Positions 9,225-19,744 of a stretch of 64,000 bases of DNA are shown piece after piece. Positions within the stretch are counted from its first letter, which is position 1. Every line of letters starts with the position of its first letter. Under the pieces are notes generated by a model. The model saw nothing but the letters and a program-made list of their open reading frames with translations. It was not told the DNA's origin and searched no databases. Source of the stretch: Parabacteroides sp. PFB2-10 (GTDB taxonomy: Bacteria > Bacteroidota > Bacteroidia > Bacteroidales > Tannerellaceae). The DNA lies in NCBI RefSeq assembly GCF_029893085.1, contig NZ_JARXWI010000018.1, positions 1 through 64,000 of the forward strand, written 5' to 3'. A program made the position numbers and the translations under genes.

Positions 9225-10322
9225 ATGAAATACTCATACATCCTTTTCCTTTTTGTGTGCATATCTTGTTCGTATAGCGAACGGGGTTCTTCTTTAGATA
9301 AATTAAAGAAGTTGAATAACACCAAGATCAGCTCTTCTATTCTGGAGTGTGATTCTATGATCTTGAGTGACTATTTGGTTGAGATGATAAACGACAAACT
9401 GATCGTTCAAAACTTTAAAACGGATCACGCTTTTACCATTTTTGCTATGAATGGCAATAAGCTGGTAAAAGAGAACGACTTGATACGGATAGGAAATGGT
9501 CCTTATGAAATGGTCTATCCTTCTTGTTTTGTGGATAAAGCCACACAGGATATTTATTTTTATGACTCCAAAGACAACAGCGTGGATTATTATAAAATAA
9601 ACGCAGAATCAAGTAACCTGTATCAAAAAGAAAACTGGACAAAGTTTAAAAGCTCTTCTTTTAATGATTATTTCTTAGGAACCAATGGAGGTTTTGCAAC
9701 AATGGGTGATAGCGCTTATGTTATAGTGGGAGGCGGTTTAGATAAAACCAATATGCTCTCCGTAGTGCATAAGGAGAAAGATATAATTATAGACACAAAC
9801 GCTTCTTTCCCAGAAGATAACTGTTATGCGGAGATTATTACTAAAAGAGTAATATACAATAATGGTGGGATAAGGAGTAGAGGGATAGGAAATCAATATC
9901 TATACTACGGTTGGTCGGGTAATTATGCTGAAATTTTTTCCTTCAAAAACGTACATGAAGTATCTCGAAAATCGGTAGTAAATGACTTTACAATCTATAC
10001 AACCTCAGACGATGGGATGAATCCAAAAGGGGATATTGAAAATTTAAGAGGATTAAAAGCCTACACAACGAATAAGTACATCTATCTCATGCCCTACCCC
10101 CTAAGGAATAAGGATTTTATTGATAAGAACGATTACAAGGGGTATCCCAATTTTTATAATGAAGATATTTTTGTTTTTGATTGGGAGGGTAACTTTGTCA
10201 AATCATACACATTAGACAAGTTGATAAACACATTTGTCATAAGCGAAGATGATTCATCCCTTTTCGGTATTACAGCAGATGAAAACGGCGAGTATCAGAT
10301 TTTGAAATGTAATCTCGATTAG
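9225..10322 (+). CDS. BF3164-type beta-propeller lipoprotein
   Basis: About 365 residues starting at ATG 9225, with signal peptide and lipobox VCISC. Propeller-like strands recur: HAFTIFAMNGNKLVKENDL, IRIGNGPYEMVYPSCF, DIYFYDSKDNSVDYY, and IFVFDWEGNFVKSYTLD near the C terminus. This pattern fits the BF3164 / TolB-like lipoprotein family of Bacteroidetes, whose function is unknown. A TTG at 9180 would extend the frame, but it overlaps the promoter box, so 9225 is preferred. Confidence 0.8.
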   Translation: MKYSYILFLFVCISCSYSERGSSLDKLKKLNNTKISSSILECDSMILSDYLVEMINDKLIVQNFKTDHAFTIFAMNGNKLVKENDLIRIGNGPYEMVYPSCFVDKATQDIYFYDSKDNSVDYYKINAESSNLYQKENWTKFKSSSFNDYFLGTNGGFATMGDSAYVIVGGGLDKTNMLSVVHKEKDIIIDTNASFPEDNCYAEIITKRVIYNNGGIRSRGIGNQYLYYGWSGNYAEIFSFKNVHEVSRKSVVNDFTIYTTSDDGMNPKGDIENLRGLKAYTTNKYIYLMPYPLRNKDFIDKNDYKGYPNFYNEDIFVFDWEGNFVKSYTLDKLINTFVISEDDSSLFGITADENGEYQILKCNLD

Positions 10323-10427
10323 CAAATGTGGAAGCGATTGCAATTACAGAAAGGATTCCAGACGAGGTGAACGTGTTTTAAAGAGTATTATGATGATTTG
10401 GTGTTAACTCCCTTTCTAACAAACTAC

Positions 10428-10458
10428 TTTGCGGTATTAGTTTTAAGTCGTACCTTTG
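10428..10458 (+). promoter_or_regulatory. tyrS promoter (-33 TTTG, -7 TACCTTTG)
   Basis: TTTG at 10428-10431 and TACCTTTG at 10451-10458 are separated by 19 bases, matching the Bacteroidetes housekeeping sigma promoter in both sequence and spacing. It lies 36 bases before tyrS and is the best promoter match in the window. Confidence 0.8.
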
Positions 10459-10494
10459 ACGCCATTCTTTTAGTAAAAAATAATATTTAATTCG

Positions 10495-11793
10495 ATGAAT
10501 TTTGTAGAAGAACTTAGATGGAGGGGCATGATCCATGATATGATGCCCGGAACGGAAGAACAGTTACAAAAAGAGATGACTTCAGCTTATGTTGGTATCG
10601 ACCCAACAGCCGATTCGTTGCATATCGGCCACCTGGTGAGCGTGATGATGCTTCGCCATTTTCAGCGGGCTGGCCATCGTCCGATCGCTTTGATCGGTGG
10701 GGCAACCGGTATGATTGGCGACCCTTCGATGAAGTCTGCGGAACGTAACTTGTTGGACGAAGCAACACTCCGTCACAATCAGGAGAGTATCCGGAAACAG
10801 TTGGCGAAGTTTCTTGACTTCGATTCGGACGCGCCTAACGCGGCCAAGTTGGTAAACAACTACGACTGGATGAAAGATTATTCTTTCCTTGGCTTTATTC
10901 GTGATATCGGTAAGCACTTGACCGTGAACTACATGATGGCCAAAGATTCTGTAAAGAAACGCCTAAGCGGCGAGTCGAACACCGGGTTGTCTTTTACCGA
11001 ATTCTCTTATCAGTTACTGCAGGGATACGACTATCTTTTCCTCTATCAGAATGAAGGCGTGCGCCTGCAAATGGGAGGTTCCGATCAATGGGGTAACATC
11101 ACGACCGGAACGGAACTGATTCGCCGCAAGCTTGGTTCCGAAGCGGAGGCTTTCGCTTTGGTTTGCCCGTTGATTACCAAAGCCGACGGGGGTAAATTCG
11201 GCAAAACGGAAACAGGCAATGTATGGCTCGATCGCCGTTATACCTCTCCTTATAAATTCTATCAGTTCTGGTTGAATGTAAGCGATGCAGACGCGGCTAA
11301 GTATATCCGTATCTTCACGGCTCTTTCGCGGGAAGAGATCGAAGCGCTCGAAGCCGAACAGGCGGAAGCTCCGCACCAACGTGCCTTACAAAAGCGTTTG
11401 GCCAAGGAGATTACCGTGATGGTTCACTCCGAAGAGGATTACGAAATGGCGGTGGAAGCCTCCAATATCCTGTTTGGAAACTCCACGTCAGAGACATTGA
11501 AGAAATTGGATGAAGAGACGCTGTTGGCTGTTTTCGAAGGAGTTCCTCAGTTCGAGATCTCGTTCGATGAATTAAACGCGGGAATAAAAGCTGTGGATCT
11601 TCTTACGGAGAAGGCGGCCGTGTTCCCCTCCAAAGGCGAGATGCGTAAGTTGGTGCAAAGTGGCGGTGTAAGCCTAAACAAAGAAAAACTGGCGGAAACC
11701 GACGTTGTGATCAACGCTTCCTCGCTGTTGAATGGGAAATACCTGTTGGTTCAACGAGGCAAGAAGAATTACTTCCTGTTGATTGCTAAATAA
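10495..11793 (+). CDS. tyrS: Tyrosyl-tRNA synthetase
   Basis: 432 residues, a class I aminoacyl-tRNA synthetase that charges tRNA-Tyr. The HIGH-type motif appears as [10 protein letters not shown] (residues 37-46), and the KMSKS-type loop as [11 protein letters not shown]. The binding region [20 protein letters not shown] and GSDQWGNI are typical. A C-terminal S4 RNA-binding domain ([17 protein letters not shown]) is present. Length is normal. It has its own promoter and a strong terminator, so it is probably monocistronic. Confidence 0.97.
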   Translation: MNFVEELRWRGMIHDMMPGTEEQLQKEMTSAYVGIDPTADSLHIGHLVSVMMLRHFQRAGHRPIALIGGATGMIGDPSMKSAERNLLDEATLRHNQESIRKQLAKFLDFDSDAPNAAKLVNNYDWMKDYSFLGFIRDIGKHLTVNYMMAKDSVKKRLSGESNTGLSFTEFSYQLLQGYDYLFLYQNEGVRLQMGGSDQWGNITTGTELIRRKLGSEAEAFALVCPLITKADGGKFGKTETGNVWLDRRYTSPYKFYQFWLNVSDADAAKYIRIFTALSREEIEALEAEQAEAPHQRALQKRLAKEITVMVHSEEDYEMAVEASNILFGNSTSETLKKLDEETLLAVFEGVPQFEISFDELNAGIKAVDLLTEKAAVFPSKGEMRKLVQSGGVSLNKEKLAETDVVINASSLLNGKYLLVQRGKKNYFLLIAK

Positions 11794-11812
11794 AGATCAT
11801 CAGATACTATTC

Positions 11813-11847
11813 AAAACGTCGTGAGTTACTTCACGGCGTTTTTTTAT
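11813..11847 (+). terminator. Terminator after tyrS
   Basis: A 12-base-pair stem with one mismatch (AAAACGTCGTGA pairing with TCACGGCGTTTT) closes a six-base loop and runs straight into a T-tract. It is a standard intrinsic terminator 20 bases after the tyrS stop. Confidence 0.85.
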
Positions 11848-11879
11848 TCCTATGTAGCACCTGTTTGAATGATTCTTTT

Positions 11880-11887
11880 TAAGTTTG
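11880..11887 (+). promoter_or_regulatory. Bacteroidetes -7 promoter box
   Basis: TAAGTTTG matches TAnnTTTG, 43 bases before the secreted protein at 11931. The nearest TTTG upstream is only 12 bases away, so the -33 element is unclear. Confidence 0.45.
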
Positions 11888-11930
11888 CGACCGAAAATGT
11901 AATATCAACCAACTAACAAACAACTCTTTT

Positions 11931-12530
11931 ATGAAAAAGTATTTTATCATGAGCTTTCTATGCTGCCTGAGCCTATCCGTTTTTTCACAAAGCATAACGC
12001 TTTCTTCCGGATCTCTTCCCCCGTTTCAAGAGGAGCGAATGGTTGAATTTGCCTATACATACGATAATATGTCGGTAGGGAAAATGACAGAAGCGGACTA
12101 TATCGACAAAAAAGTGGGCGATTATAACGAAAAAGAGGCAGGTCGGGGAGATGCTTGGCTGGAGGCATGGATAGGCGACCGTCAAGAACGCTTTGAGCCT
12201 AAGTTTGAGGAGTTATTCTCCAAACACATGGAAAAATATGACTTCTTCATTGATCCGCAAGAGGCAAAATACCTGATCATTATCAATACCGACTTTACCG
12301 AACCGGGATTCAACGTCGGAGTTGCTCGGAAAAATGCCTCCATCAACCTTACCTGCCGTATCATTGATAAAGCCACACAGGAGGAGATAGGGGTTATTAA
12401 AATCCGCAATTCATCCGCTAATGACTTCTGGGGTACAGACTTCGAGGTGGGCTACCGTATTCAGGAATGTTATGCCAAAGCTGGACGTGAGCTTGCCAAG
12501 TTCCTCGTGAAAAAGCTGAAGCTAAAATAA
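11931..12530 (+). CDS. Secreted protein of unknown function
   Basis: 199 residues with a cleavable signal peptide (MKKYFIMSFLCCLSLSVFSQ) and no lipobox cysteine at the cleavage site, so it is probably periplasmic. The mature part has an acidic helical stretch (EKEAGRGDAWLEAWIGDRQE) and then a beta-rich part (AKYLIIINTDFTEPGFNVGV, INLTCRIIDKATQEE). I recognise no named family with confidence; the later half resembles small lipid- or ligand-binding periplasmic proteins of Bacteroidetes. It has its own promoter box and stands alone between tyrS and ychF. Confidence 0.7.
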   Translation: MKKYFIMSFLCCLSLSVFSQSITLSSGSLPPFQEERMVEFAYTYDNMSVGKMTEADYIDKKVGDYNEKEAGRGDAWLEAWIGDRQERFEPKFEELFSKHMEKYDFFIDPQEAKYLIIINTDFTEPGFNVGVARKNASINLTCRIIDKATQEEIGVIKIRNSSANDFWGTDFEVGYRIQECYAKAGRELAKFLVKKLKLK

Positions 12531-12639
12531 CCAAGTTTGGCTCTGTATTCGACTTTCACTCTCTTTTCATAAGATAGGATGCGCCTCGGCAATCTTCAGG
12601 TAAAATGAGTTTTCCCTTCCGATTGCTCTCAACTTTCAC

Positions 12640-12647
12640 TATCTTTG
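12640..12647 (+). promoter_or_regulatory. Promoter box for ychF
   Basis: TATCTTTG matches TAnnTTTG, 42 bases before the ychF start. The -33 region shows no clear TTTG. Confidence 0.6.
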
Positions 12648-12688
12648 CACCCGCAATAAAAGGTTATAAATTAAATACATAAAAATAG

Positions 12689-13792
12689 ATGGCATTACAA
12701 TGCGGTATTGTGGGCTTGCCTAATGTAGGTAAATCCACTCTTTTCAACTGCTTATCCAACGCGAAGGCGCAATCGGCTAACTTTCCTTTCTGTACAATCG
12801 AACCCAATGTAGGTGTAATCACAGTTCCCGACGAGCGACTGAACAAGCTGGCCGAACTGATTCATCCGCAAAGAATAGTTCCTACCACCGTAGAGATTGT
12901 CGATATTGCCGGCCTGGTGAAAGGAGCCAGCAAAGGGGAAGGTTTGGGGAATAAGTTTCTGGCCAATATACGGGAAACGGATGCCATTCTGCATGTATTG
13001 CGCTGTTTCGACGATGAGAATATCACTCACGTAGATGGTCATGTGGATCCGGTACGCGACAAGGAGATCATCGATGCCGAATTGCAGATAAAAGACTTGG
13101 AAACGATCGATATGCGTATCTCCAAGGTGCAGAAGCAGGCACAGACCGGCGGTGATAAGCAGGCCAAATTGGTGTATGATGTCTTGTTGAAATTCAAAGA
13201 AGCTTTGGAGCAAGGGAAAAGCGCCCGCACAGTCACGTTCGATACGAAAGACGAACAGAAGGCGGCTCGTGAATTGTTTCTGTTGACCAGCAAGCCGGTG
13301 ATGTATGTCTGCAATGTGGATGAAGCCAGCGCCGTAAGCGGCAACCATTATGTAGAGGCCGTACGCGAAGCGGTCAAAGAGGAGAATGCGGAGATTCTGG
13401 TCGTTGCCGCCAAGATCGAAAGCGAGATTGCCGAGTTTGAGACCTACGAAGAGCGCCAGATGTTTCTGGAGGAAATCGGTTTGGAGGAATCGGGTGTGGG
13501 TCGTTTGATCAAATCGGCTTATCGCCTGTTGAACCTGGAGACCTACCTCACGGCCGGGGTACAGGAGGTGCGCGCCTGGACCTACCTGAAAGGCAGCAAG
13601 GCGCCTCAATGTGCCGGTGTGATCCATACCGATTTCGAAAAAGGGTTTATTCGCGCCGAAGTGATCAAATACGAAGACTTTATTAAGTTGGGTTCGGAAG
13701 CTGCCGTCAAAGAGGCCGGTAAAATGAGCGTAGAAGGCAAGGAATATATCGTTCAGGATGGCGATATCATGCACTTCCGGTTTAATGTATAA
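12689..13792 (+). CDS. ychF: Redox-regulated ATPase/GTPase YchF
   Basis: 367 residues, an Obg-family P-loop protein that prefers ATP and associates with ribosomes. Motifs: GLPNVGKST (P-loop, residues 8-16), [12 protein letters not shown] (switch I region), [19 protein letters not shown] (G3), and a C-terminal TGS domain ([33 protein letters not shown]). Length and order are normal. The gene is followed 11 bases later by a TonB receptor gene, probably without functional linkage. Confidence 0.97.
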   Translation: MALQCGIVGLPNVGKSTLFNCLSNAKAQSANFPFCTIEPNVGVITVPDERLNKLAELIHPQRIVPTTVEIVDIAGLVKGASKGEGLGNKFLANIRETDAILHVLRCFDDENITHVDGHVDPVRDKEIIDAELQIKDLETIDMRISKVQKQAQTGGDKQAKLVYDVLLKFKEALEQGKSARTVTFDTKDEQKAARELFLLTSKPVMYVCNVDEASAVSGNHYVEAVREAVKEENAEILVVAAKIESEIAEFETYEERQMFLEEIGLEESGVGRLIKSAYRLLNLETYLTAGVQEVRAWTYLKGSKAPQCAGVIHTDFEKGFIRAEVIKYEDFIKLGSEAAVKEAGKMSVEGKEYIVQDGDIMHFRFNV

Positions 13793-13803
13793 CGCGTATC
13801 AAT

Positions 13804-16200
13804 ATGCAAAAATCTCTTTTGCTAACCTTCCTGTTACTCTTACATTTTTATACTCTACAGGCACAAAACCATAAAATAAGCGGTTATATCCGGGAATCGG
13901 GTAGTAGCGAAAGTCTGGTGGGCGCCGCATTGATCGACCTCGGAAGCCACCAAGGGGCGGCCTCCAATTCGTATGGATTCTATAGCCTGACACTACCCCA
14001 TGGAGAGGTGGTTCTGCAATGCTCTTATATAGGATATGAAACACGGCGAGTCTCCTTCCGCTTAGAAAGGGATACGGTTCTTGAGATCCTGCTCAATCCG
14101 TTGAGTACGCAATTGAAGGAGGTGGTGGTCAGCAGTCGCCGCTCTAAACTGGAAAGTACTCAGCTGGGCACGATCAATGTGCCGGTGGCGCAACTGACGG
14201 CTATTCCCTCTTTGTTAGGAGAGACCGATATCATGAAATCGATGCAGATGCTGCCCGGTGTGGAGGCAAGCGACGAGGGAAAGAGCGATTTCTCGGTGCG
14301 TGGTGGCAGTCCCGACCAGAACCTGATCCTATTGGATGGCATTCCGGTGTATAATACCAGCCATGTGTTTGGGTATCTCTCGATCTTCAACTCGGATGCG
14401 ATCAAGAATGTCAATCTCTACAAAGCCGGATTCCCGGCGCGCTTCGGTGGACGCCTCTCGTCGGTAGTCGATATCCGCACCAACGACGGCAATATGGAAC
14501 AACTGCATGGAACGGCCTCTGTCGGGCTGATCTCGATGAAGGCAGCGCTTGAAGGGCCGATCGTGAAAGACAAAACATCCTTCAACCTCTCATTCCGACG
14601 CACCTATATCGATTTGTTTATGGGCACGATACTCGACAGACTCCGCCGGCTGGACGACCAGATATCGGAACACGACGATTACAATTTCTTTTTCTACGAT
14701 ATCAACGCCAAGCTGCAACATAAATTAGACGATAAGAATAGTCTCTTCTTCATGTTCTACAACGGGCGGGATAAGCTCGATACCCAATACGATACGCGCG
14801 ACGGTTATTCGGGAGAGCTAAACGCCCTTACCACACAGGACTGGAAATGGGGGAGTACGATTGCCGCGGCAAAATGGAATCATATCTTCTCGGGCAACCT
14901 TTTCCTCAACACCAAACTGGCGTACAACAATTATATGTATGATACGCATATTGCCAAAACTTATGAGTCGCATTATGATTATGATATGCAAAACAGGAGT
15001 TATGTCGGAGCAAAATATAATTCGGGCATTGTCGATTACAGCCTGACATCCGACCTGGACTTTATCCCTTCGCCGCAGCATTATGTGCGGATGGGAGCGG
15101 CATTCACCTTTCATAATTTCAAACCCGAGGTGCTCAGTCAGCAATCGTCTGAGGAACGTGATGACTTCTTCGGCTACGACTTTCAACAGGGAAGGCGCAT
15201 CCTTGCCTACGAAGCGGCGCTCTATGCCGAAGACGACTGGGCGATCACACCGCGCTTTAAGATCAACCCGGGATTGCGCTTCTCCCTGTTTCATGTCGAA
15301 GGCAAGACCTACGCGTCGGCCTCTCCCCGGTTCTCGTTGAACTATCGCCTGAACAGCAACCTGTCGTTTAAGGCGGGCTACACCCATATGAAGCAGTATA
15401 TCCATATGCTGTCGAGTAATATCATGTTTTTGCAGACCGATCTCTGGGTGCCTGTCACCAAGAAGGTGAAACCGATGGATTCGCATCAGTATTCGATGGG
15501 CTTGTTTGCCAATCTGCCGCACGGTTTCGATCTCTCGGTCGAGACCTATTACAAGGATATGCAGCATGTGTTGGAGTATGAAGACGGAGCCGACCTGCTC
15601 AGCCTCTCGGCCGGATGGGAGAATAAGGTGGAGGCGGGCCAGGGACGCAGCTACGGGCTGGAGGTGTTCCTGCAACGCATGACGGGGAAAACGACCGGGT
15701 GGATCGGCTATACCTGGGCGAAGACGGAAAGACGTTTCGAGCAGATCAATTTCAATGAGTGGTTCCCCGCCAAATACGATCGCCGCCATAGCATCAACAT
15801 TTCGCTTATACAGCAACTGGGCAAACACTTCGAGTTCTCGGGCAACTGGGTGTTCAATTCGGGTAATGTGATCACCCTGCCGATGAAAGAGATCAAGGCG
15901 GCCGAGATACCCGATGCCCCTTTCGGCAGCTATTTCTTAGTTGAGCAGTTCGATCACCGCAACAACTATCGCCTCGACCCGTATCACCGCTTGGATCTCG
16001 GCATCTCCTATTATACCAGCCGCACGAAAAAGCGTTACAGCATCTGGAACCTGAGTGTATATAACGCCTACAACCAGATGAATCCTTTCCTGATCACCAC
16101 CGATTATGCAGAAGATTCCTACGGCGACGAGCACCGGGTATTGAAGAAGATCACGCTCTTCCCGATCGTTCCTTCTCTTTCGTACACCTATAAATTCTGA
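13804..16200 (+). CDS. TonB-dependent outer-membrane receptor
   Basis: 798 residues. After the signal peptide (cleavage near YTLQA) comes a carboxypeptidase-like regulatory domain (KISGYIRESGSSESLVGAAL, residues 25-105). The plug follows (FSVRGGSPDQNLILLDGIPV, then FPARFGGRLSSVVDI). The rest forms the beta-barrel and ends in an aromatic residue (SLSYTYKF), as outer-membrane proteins do. It imports an unknown ligand. The DUF4249 lipoprotein gene follows after five bases, a common Bacteroidetes pairing that differs from SusCD. Confidence 0.92.
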   Translation: MQKSLLLTFLLLLHFYTLQAQNHKISGYIRESGSSESLVGAALIDLGSHQGAASNSYGFYSLTLPHGEVVLQCSYIGYETRRVSFRLERDTVLEILLNPLSTQLKEVVVSSRRSKLESTQLGTINVPVAQLTAIPSLLGETDIMKSMQMLPGVEASDEGKSDFSVRGGSPDQNLILLDGIPVYNTSHVFGYLSIFNSDAIKNVNLYKAGFPARFGGRLSSVVDIRTNDGNMEQLHGTASVGLISMKAALEGPIVKDKTSFNLSFRRTYIDLFMGTILDRLRRLDDQISEHDDYNFFFYDINAKLQHKLDDKNSLFFMFYNGRDKLDTQYDTRDGYSGELNALTTQDWKWGSTIAAAKWNHIFSGNLFLNTKLAYNNYMYDTHIAKTYESHYDYDMQNRSYVGAKYNSGIVDYSLTSDLDFIPSPQHYVRMGAAFTFHNFKPEVLSQQSSEERDDFFGYDFQQGRRILAYEAALYAEDDWAITPRFKINPGLRFSLFHVEGKTYASASPRFSLNYRLNSNLSFKAGYTHMKQYIHMLSSNIMFLQTDLWVPVTKKVKPMDSHQYSMGLFANLPHGFDLSVETYYKDMQHVLEYEDGADLLSLSAGWENKVEAGQGRSYGLEVFLQRMTGKTTGWIGYTWAKTERRFEQINFNEWFPAKYDRRHSINISLIQQLGKHFEFSGNWVFNSGNVITLPMKEIKAAEIPDAPFGSYFLVEQFDHRNNYRLDPYHRLDLGISYYTSRTKKRYSIWNLSVYNAYNQMNPFLITTDYAEDSYGDEHRVLKKITLFPIVPSLSYTYKF

Positions 16201-16205
16201 CCCAT

Positions 16206-17183
16206 ATGAAGAAAATAGCCATCCTATATTGCCTTCCGGTCGTCTGTTGCCTCCTGTTCTTTACTGCTTGTGAAAACATTATCGAGTTCAAAGGTAAGGA
16301 CAAAGCCAACAAACTGGTTGTGAATCATATCGTCGATACCCGCCAGGAGGAACAATTGCTCGACTTTTCCACCAGCTATTTCCTGTTCGAAGATATGGAA
16401 GACTGGAAAGAATGGGGTGATCCCTCTTCCGAATGGAAAGACGAATGGGAACTGCCACCGGGCGGCTTGCAGGATCTGCCGCTGGAGATAACAGTGAATG
16501 GTGAACCGCAGACCTATTATGCTGCCGGGGGGAACTACCTTGCGTACAGGCCGGGAGAGTTGAAGGCGGGCGATAAGATAGCCATTGAGATCAACCATGA
16601 GTTGTTGGAAAGGGTCTATGTTGAAGAGACTGTTCCCGAATTGCCGGTGATTCTTTCCGTAGATACCATACGTTTCTTCGATTTCGAGAAGTACTCCCTG
16701 TTTATGCGTTCATTGATCACCATCAAAGACCGTCCGAACGAGCGAAACTACTACCGCCTGCTTATCCGCCGGAAGATATTGTATGACGAAGGCACCAAAT
16801 GGGAATACCTGAGCGAGGTGACCGACTATTACATCAATCAGGATCTGGCACTGAGCAGCTTGGTCGATCAGGGCGTGGAGGACTATGAAGGGAACATCTG
16901 TCGCATCTTTTCCGACGATATTTTCGACGGTGGGGAATATACCCTCAATGTCTATTTCCCGTTAAGCTATGGATCAAACGAATTGAAAGAAAAGGTCGAT
17001 GTAGAGATCGAACTCTACTCCATTACCGAATCGCTCTACCTCTATATGCGTTCCATCGAACAGAAATGGAACAGCGACACCTTCTCCCATCCGGTACGCA
17101 TCTATTCCAATGTTAAAGGAGGCTACGGCATCCTGGGCATCCAACATCCGCTGATCTATCGGTTTTCGGTAGCCAGGGAGTAG
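16206..17183 (+). CDS. DUF4249 lipoprotein
   Basis: 325 residues with lipobox LFFTAC after a type II signal peptide. The mature chain begins ENIIEFKGKDKANKLVVNHI, which fits the DUF4249 family, and continues as beta strands (DLPLEITVNGEPQTYYAAGG, LKAGDKIAIEI). DUF4249 proteins commonly sit directly after a TonB receptor, as here with a five-base gap, and probably act as its surface-exposed accessory. Ligand unknown. The gene ends one base before the stop of the convergent permease gene. Confidence 0.88.
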   Translation: MKKIAILYCLPVVCCLLFFTACENIIEFKGKDKANKLVVNHIVDTRQEEQLLDFSTSYFLFEDMEDWKEWGDPSSEWKDEWELPPGGLQDLPLEITVNGEPQTYYAAGGNYLAYRPGELKAGDKIAIEINHELLERVYVEETVPELPVILSVDTIRFFDFEKYSLFMRSLITIKDRPNERNYYRLLIRRKILYDEGTKWEYLSEVTDYYINQDLALSSLVDQGVEDYEGNICRIFSDDIFDGGEYTLNVYFPLSYGSNELKEKVDVEIELYSITESLYLYMRSIEQKWNSDTFSHPVRIYSNVKGGYGILGIQHPLIYRFSVARE

Positions 17184-17184
17184 G

Positions 17185-19425
17185 TTAGTTAATCTCTTTC
17201 GATTGCGAAGCATTGACAAACAGGATATCGCCAATATCCTGGAAGCCGGTAAAGAACTTCATCGGTTCGTGTTTTAAGATCTCTTCGCGGAAGCCGATCA
17301 GCGTCAGGCCGGCATGTTTGGAGCGTGTCTGGATGGCATCGCTTACGGTTTGTTTTTCATCCAACAAGACGATTTCGATATTCGCCAGGGTGATCGGCAG
17401 GCGACCTTCGGAGATCCGTTCCTGCAGTTCCTCTTTCACCACTTCCATTTCGGGGTTGGTACTGGTGATGAATATCTTTATCTGGCTCTTATGCCAATCG
17501 GGATGGGCCATGATGATATAACCCAAGAGGATCATCAGGTTGGTATTCTTCTCGTCGGTGGCCCGGATCCATACGTGAATGCCGTTGCGGGTGCGCAGCG
17601 GATAATGCGATCCGGCGAAGATGCAGATATCGAAGTTGCCCGCCTTGGCCATATTGATATTGTCTAATATCCGGCATAGTTCATCGGGCTGGTTTTTATC
17701 GAACTCATAGACCACCATATTGTTCTCCATCCCCGAAATAGAAGGGGTCTGAATCACCTGGGCAATGGCTGAGGTATAGGAGGGCGAGATCATCGTGTCG
17801 ATATACAACGCGCTGTCGTGCTCGCGCTGGTTGTTGATCAGTTGGCGCAAGATCTCTTGTGATTCGGCATGTGTCTGCTTGCTGTAATAGCCCTCGATAA
17901 AATGGAAATAGGTGCCGAACCCATGCTGATGGCTGATCCATTTCATCAGTTCCAACACCTTATCGCGCTCAAAAGAATGGGGAGAAATACATATCGCCGA
18001 CGGTCGCCACTCTTCATTCTCCATCACCGACTGATGTTTTTGCATAAACACCCGCAACCGGCGGTTGAGCTGGAACAAGGCCCCTTCGAAAATATCGCCA
18101 AGCCCCTTCTGGTCTTTGTTGTAATGCTCGATAAAGAGGTAGAGTACAATAATCACTAAGTAGGAGAGGATGGTGTATAACGGATTGATCATAAACATCA
18201 CCCAGACCGACAACAGGAAGCCGCCTAAGGAGAAGTACCATTTGGAACGGAAACGTGGACGATAGGAGGGGGGCGACCCAAAGTGGTTAAGGAATGAGAT
18301 CAGGCACAAACAGCCGTAGGTGATCAGGAAAAACATAGAGATAATACCCGCAACGCGGTCGATACTGCCCATCAATACAAAGACTAAGGCGATAAAGAAG
18401 GTAACGATCGTAGCGTTAAACGGCTCATTGGCTTTCCCTTTTCCGCGCGCCAGGAAGCGGTTGACCTTCTGAAACGGCAGGCTCTTGTCGGAAGCGAGCG
18501 CCTGCATGGTGCGGGGAGCCACCAGAATGGAACCCAGTGCCGAAGAGAAGGTGCAGGCTGCCAATCCCAACGGAATCACAATCGGCCCATACAGCGCGAT
18601 GCGCGACATGATCAACTGGTCTTCCAATAGGTCGGCTTGCGGTGCGGAAACAGCCAGTTTCCAAACAATCAGTATGTAGACAATCAGCCCGGTAAGCGTG
18701 CCTGCCAGGGTACCTAACGGAATCGATTTGCCGGGGTTCTTTAGGTCGCCGCTCAGCCCTACCCCCGCCGTCATACCGGTGAAGGCCGGAAAACAAATGG
18801 CAAAGATGACAAAGAGGCTGTCGGTATTGAAAAATCCGAAATTCTCTTTTGCCAGAAAGGCTACCTCGCCCTCCGCTTCAATGGGTTTCCCCATGAAAAA
18901 GAGAAATAAGGCGATGAAAAGAATAATATTCACCACATAGAGCAATTTCATGCCCGAGCCGGCTCCTTTCTGCAAAATGCTTAAGGCCAACAGGATCAAT
19001 GCGGGAATACTGATCACCTGCCGGGGAAGATCGAAGCCGAACTGCCCCGTCCACCAATCGAAAAGCGGCGCAAAAGCCTCGGTAAACGCAATGATATAGA
19101 ATGCCACACTGATTGCCTGAGAAAGATAAAGGGTGATCCCGATGGTCGATCCGATCTTCAATCCGAACGAACGCGAGATAATAAAGTATTCCCCGCCACC
19201 CTCTACCCGGGTATTGGTCGCGATCTCGGAAATAGCCAAGGCAGTGGGAATGGTGATCAGATGCCCTAACACAATGATCAGGATGCCACCCCAGAAACCC
19301 AACGTGCCGACGGCATAGCCGAAACGCAGGAAGAGGATCGCGCCCAAGATGGTGGATATAGCGGTGAAATAAACGGGAGCGACGCCAAAGCCTCCTCCCT
19401 TTTGTTGTTGTATAGCTGACTTCAT
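17185..19425 (-). CDS. SLC12-like amino acid/cation-chloride permease
   Basis: About 746 residues starting at the methionine of MKSAIQQQKGGGFG. The first 470 residues carry roughly twelve membrane helices of the APC superfamily (AISTILGAILFLRFGYAVG, GGGEYFIISRSFGLKIG, CFPAFTGMTAGVGLSGDLKN). The C-terminal 270 residues are soluble and resemble the regulatory domain of SLC12 cation-chloride cotransporters (SGMENNMVVYEFDKNQPDEL). Substrate is not determined. The frame is open to 19548, but that extension overlaps the region next to a dispersed repeat and lacks family similarity. Confidence 0.82.
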   Translation of the reverse strand: MKSAIQQQKGGGFGVAPVYFTAISTILGAILFLRFGYAVGTLGFWGGILIIVLGHLITIPTALAISEIATNTRVEGGGEYFIISRSFGLKIGSTIGITLYLSQAISVAFYIIAFTEAFAPLFDWWTGQFGFDLPRQVISIPALILLALSILQKGAGSGMKLLYVVNIILFIALFLFFMGKPIEAEGEVAFLAKENFGFFNTDSLFVIFAICFPAFTGMTAGVGLSGDLKNPGKSIPLGTLAGTLTGLIVYILIVWKLAVSAPQADLLEDQLIMSRIALYGPIVIPLGLAACTFSSALGSILVAPRTMQALASDKSLPFQKVNRFLARGKGKANEPFNATIVTFFIALVFVLMGSIDRVAGIISMFFLITYGCLCLISFLNHFGSPPSYRPRFRSKWYFSLGGFLLSVWVMFMINPLYTILSYLVIIVLYLFIEHYNKDQKGLGDIFEGALFQLNRRLRVFMQKHQSVMENEEWRPSAICISPHSFERDKVLELMKWISHQHGFGTYFHFIEGYYSKQTHAESQEILRQLINNQREHDSALYIDTMISPSYTSAIAQVIQTPSISGMENNMVVYEFDKNQPDELCRILDNINMAKAGNFDICIFAGSHYPLRTRNGIHVWIRATDEKNTNLMILLGYIIMAHPDWHKSQIKIFITSTNPEMEVVKEELQERISEGRLPITLANIEIVLLDEKQTVSDAIQTRSKHAGLTLIGFREEILKHEPMKFFTGFQDIGDILFVNASQSKEIN

Positions 19426-19550
19426 AATCTCCACTTTAATGGCTGCCGCACGAATCATGCCGACACCCAAGTCTTCCAAAGATATAACAAAATATGTATG
19501 GTTCATCCGAAGAATGGCTGTTTTTGTTATGCATGAACCCAAAATCACAA

Positions 19551-19693
19551 GTGTAAGCAGGAAGAGCCATTTTCTAACGGATTAGCACTCTTTTGCTTAC
19601 ACTTCGAACTGTTAAAAAATGTTTCTCCCGGGAGTTTGTCAAAATACTCCTGCCTTTTTGCTGAAATTCTCCTGCCGAAATATCAAAATGACA
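19551..19693 (+). repeat. Dispersed ~145-bp repeat, copy B
   Basis: Second copy, between the divergent permease and the uronate operon. It has a clear terminal stem, GTGTAAGCA pairing with TGCTTACAC. A second hairpin (GGAGT, loop, ACTCC) follows the CCCGGGA block. It ends with ATATCAAAATGACA, like copies A and D. Confidence 0.75.
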
Positions 19694-19703
19694 GATTGGC
19701 GTT

Positions 19704-19729
19704 AAAATATGTGTTCGCACACATATTTT
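19704..19729 (+). promoter_or_regulatory. Perfect 11-bp palindrome, candidate operator
   Basis: AAAATATGTGT and ACACATATTTT form a perfect inverted repeat with a four-base centre (TCGC). It ends 15 bases before the -7 box of the uronate operon, so a bound protein would cover the -33 region. The regulator is not encoded next to it and cannot be named. Confidence 0.6.
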
Positions 19730-19744
19730 CAGAAAGAAATGTAT

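Noticed and set aside
12752-13774. 340-codon frame antisense to ychF
   Set aside because: It covers a strongly conserved gene on the other strand and its sequence shows no domain; it is a codon-bias shadow.
14818-15828. 336-codon frame antisense to the TonB receptor
   Set aside because: The receptor has clear domains across the same region, while this frame has none.
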